From contig NZ_CP095397.1 in NCBI RefSeq assembly GCF_023008545.1, positions 930,001 through 994,000 on the forward strand: 64,000 nucleotides of DNA, written 5' to 3'. Of this stretch, positions 62,260-64,000 are shown in pieces. This stretch comes from Natribaculum luteum. Lineage in GTDB: Archaea; Halobacteriota; Halobacteria; Halobacteriales; Natrialbaceae. Numbering within the stretch: position 1 is the first letter of the stretch; each line of letters opens with the position of its first letter. The notes below the pieces were generated by a model. The model saw only the letters and a program-made list of their open reading frames with translations. It did no database searches and was not told the origin of the DNA. The translations under genes and the position numbers were made by a program.

Positions 62260-63176
62260 GCTCGCACCTCCTGCTCGTCGGTCGTGTACTTCACGAACAG
62301 GTCCTCGAGCGAGGACTCCTCGACGGAGAAGTCGCCGACCGACGCGCCGGCGTCGTCGAGCGTGTTCAGCACGGCGAACTTCGAGCCGCCGGTCAGCGTC
62401 ACCCGGAGTCGGTCGCCGTCGAGCGCGACGTCGCTGACGCCCTCGAGTCCAGCGACGGTCTCTAGCATGGCGTCGTCGACGCCGGAGACAGAGACGGACA
62501 GCGTCGTCGCGGCCTCGGTCGCGTGGCGCAGCCCGTCGATCGTGTCGACCGCGACGAGTCGCCCGCTGTCGATGATGGCCACGCGGTCGCAGATGGCCTC
62601 GACCTGTTCCATGATGTGACTCGAGAAGAAGACGGTCGTGCCCCGATCGTTCTCCCGGCGGATGATCTCGCGCATCTCGCGTGCGCCGTTGGGGTCGAGA
62701 CCGGTCGAGGGTTCGTCGAGGACGAGCAGGTCGGGGTCGCCGACCAGCGCCATCGCGAGGACGAGTCGCTGGCGCATCCCCTTCGAGTAGCCGCCGGCCT
62801 TGCGGTCGGCCGCCTCGGCGATCCCCACGCGCTCGAGCAAGGCGTCGACGTCCTCGTCGACCTCTTTTGACTCGACGACGAACTCGAGGTGCTTGCGGCC
62901 GGTGAGGCGGTCGTAGGCGTGGTAGCCGTCGGGGAGGACGCCGGTCCGCTGGCGGACGGCGAGGCTCTCCGCCTGTGCGTCGTGGCCGAGCACCGTCGCG
63001 GTACCGTCGGTCGGCCGGGTGAAGTCGAGCAAGATGTCGATCGTCGTCGACTTGCCGGCCCCGTTCGGACCGAGGAAGCCGAAGATCTCGCCCTCCTCGA
63101 TCGTCAGGTCGAGGTCGTCGACGGCGACGACGTCGCCGAACCGTTTCGTCAGTCCGTCGAGTTCGATCGCGGCCAT
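62256..63176 (-). CDS. ABC transporter ATP-binding protein (second exporter)
   Basis: The 306-residue ATPase has Walker A GlyProAsnGlyAlaGlyLysSerThr near residues 35-43, GlyTyrSerLysGlyMetArgGlnArg and LeuLeuValLeuAspGluPro. It resembles the 21747-22694 ATPase closely in layout. It is the first gene of the operon. The 225 bp beyond its start (63177-63401) contain no gene; a minus-strand TATA box is not obvious, but the patch near 63270 is AT-rich. Confidence 0.92.
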   Translation of the reverse strand: MAAIELDGLTKRFGDVVAVDDLDLTIEEGEIFGFLGPNGAGKSTTIDILLDFTRPTDGTATVLGHDAQAESLAVRQRTGVLPDGYHAYDRLTGRKHLEFVVESKEVDEDVDALLERVGIAEAADRKAGGYSKGMRQRLVLAMALVGDPDLLVLDEPSTGLDPNGAREMREIIRRENDRGTTVFFSSHIMEQVEAICDRVAIIDSGRLVAVDTIDGLRHATEAATTLSVSVSGVDDAMLETVAGLEGVSDVALDGDRLRVTLTGGSKFAVLNTLDDAGASVGDFSVEESSLEDLFVKYTTDEQEVRA

Positions 63177-63401
63177 AGCTACCGGGCCTCCGCGAGTATC
63201 GGTCGTCGATCACGGTCGTACGTCGGAGAGCTCATCGATCACACAGTTCGCCGGGGAGGTGAAAAGTATTGTTATCTCTCTTACATATTGACAGCGGTGT
63301 TACTCAAAAACGTTTGAGCGAGCGACGGACCGGTCATCGCCGTCGGTGATACCGGCGAGACCCTGCCAACGTCGGTCGGCTATCGTCGTGACGATCCGAC
63401 G

Positions 63402-64000
63402 TTACTCACCCGCCGGCAGGTCGTGGGAATCGCCGTCCGAGACCGGCGTCACCGTCAACTCGTCGTCCATCTCGAGGACGAGACGTTCATCCTCGAGTGT
63501 GATCTCGAAGCGGGCCTCGAGCGGCGAGAGAGAGCGGACGTCGGTCGTCCAGTCGTCGGCGGTGAAGTAGCCGAACAGTTCCCAGAGGGGTGTCTCGAGG
63601 ATCGAGATCCCGTGTCGCCAGAGGAACCCGACTGTCGCGGGGTGGAACGCGACCGGGACCTCGAGCGGAAGGTGCGTCACCATCCGACACTCCCGACAGG
63701 TGCTGACGAGCGTGTGAAGCGTCAGTTCGTCCCGCTCGAGGGTCTCGACGGTAGCGTCGACGGAGCCGTAACACTCGGAACAGACGCCGCCTTGCACCGC
63801 GACGGACGAACTCCAGATGCGGGAGCCGAAGCTCTCGGCGATCTCGGACGGCGACCGGCTGGCCGCCTGACTCCGCGGGAAGGAGTCGACCAGAAGCGTC
63901 TCGTCGCACGCCGCACACCGGACGACGAACCGTTCGTCGCTCGAGTCAGCGACGAGCGTCGACTCGCGACAGAGCGGGCACGTCCCGTCGACGTCGACCG
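63402..64000 (-). CDS. Zinc-ribbon protein with DUF7351-type C-terminus, probably a winged-helix regulator (partial)
   Basis: Reading continues to the window edge, so the N-terminus is missing. The visible part has CysProLeuCys, then CysAlaAlaCys and later CysSerGluCys and CysArgGluCys, a zinc-ribbon pair pattern as in haloarchaeal DUF7351 proteins. The C-terminal half is mixed alpha/beta with a TrpThrThrAspValArgSer strand. An ArsR-like winged helix normally lies upstream in this family; it is not in view. An internal GTG at 63797 is not the start. Confidence 0.7.
   Translation of the reverse strand, partial: VDVDGTCPLCRESTLVADSSDERFVVRCAACDETLLVDSFPRSQAASRSPSEIAESFGSRIWSSSVAVQGGVCSECYGSVDATVETLERDELTLHTLVSTCRECRMVTHLPLEVPVAFHPATVGFLWRHGISILETPLWELFGYFTADDWTTDVRSLSPLEARFEITLEDERLVLEMDDELTVTPVSDGDSHDLPAGE

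Overview
The window is chromosomal DNA from a halophilic archaeon (class Halobacteria). The evidence is very high GC, strongly acidic proteins, archaeal information and lipid genes (eIF-1A, glycerol-1-phosphate dehydrogenase, FolC-FolP fusion, ThiD-ThiN fusion, ER-type signal peptidase), many haloarchaea-only protein families, and TATA boxes about 26-30 nt before start codons, which implies mostly leaderless transcripts. Order Natrialbales is my best guess from overall gene flavour; it is an inference. No rRNA, tRNA or CRISPR array was seen.

Layout. 1-17 kb: end of a polar amino acid ABC transporter, a nucleoside deaminase, an aldo-keto reductase, a DUF2250-type pair, Pcm, a secreted beta-helix lipoprotein, a CNNM/HlyC-type protein, eIF-1A, a YchF/Ygr210-type GTPase, a serine-pyruvate/alanine-glyoxylate-type aminotransferase, a Tat-exported subtilase, a methyltransferase, a BBE-type flavoprotein, a phosphoesterase and a phosphoribosyltransferase. 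17-31 kb: gamma-carbonic-anhydrase-like protein, PsiE-like protein, MsrB, EgsA, an ABC-2 exporter, an S9 peptidase, a poly-aspartate membrane-anchored protein, a GT4 glycosyltransferase, FolCP, a CBS protein and a GNAT protein. 31-43 kb: CarB, several haloarchaeal DUF genes, an IS630-type insertion sequence, a TauE/SafE exporter with a 49-residue partner, a 5'-truncated nuoD, RdgB, an HTH-GNAT fusion and a PIN pair. 43-50 kb: MOT1-type transporter, DHDPS/KDG-aldolase family enzyme, AIR-synthase-like protein, AI-2E transporter, ThiDN, a PQQ-propeller lipoprotein and a CsaA-like protein. 50-59 kb: a SipW-type secretion cluster flanked by two membrane-anchored winged-helix regulators. 58.7-64 kb: MutS, a second ABC-2 exporter and a truncated zinc-ribbon regulator.

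The most interesting region is 50.4-56.7 kb. Five minus-strand genes encode an ER-type signal peptidase and four exported proteins. Three of these share a TasA/SipW-cognate-like N-terminal signature and a common C-terminal strand motif; the fourth is an acidic protein with a weaker version of the signature. The largest has a von Willebrand A domain spliced into the middle of the beta-sandwich. A divergent DUF7344-type regulator precedes the cluster. I infer a surface fibre, matrix or adhesion system analogous to bacterial TasA and archaeal bundling pili.

Mobile and repeat content: three copies of a 78-108 bp MITE-like element lying at or just after stop codons, and one IS630-type element whose two overlapping transposase frames (A7 slippery site) contain five long perfect hairpins and one shorter one. 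There is also a palindrome-containing in-frame insertion in the S9 peptidase gene and an aspartate-codon microsatellite.
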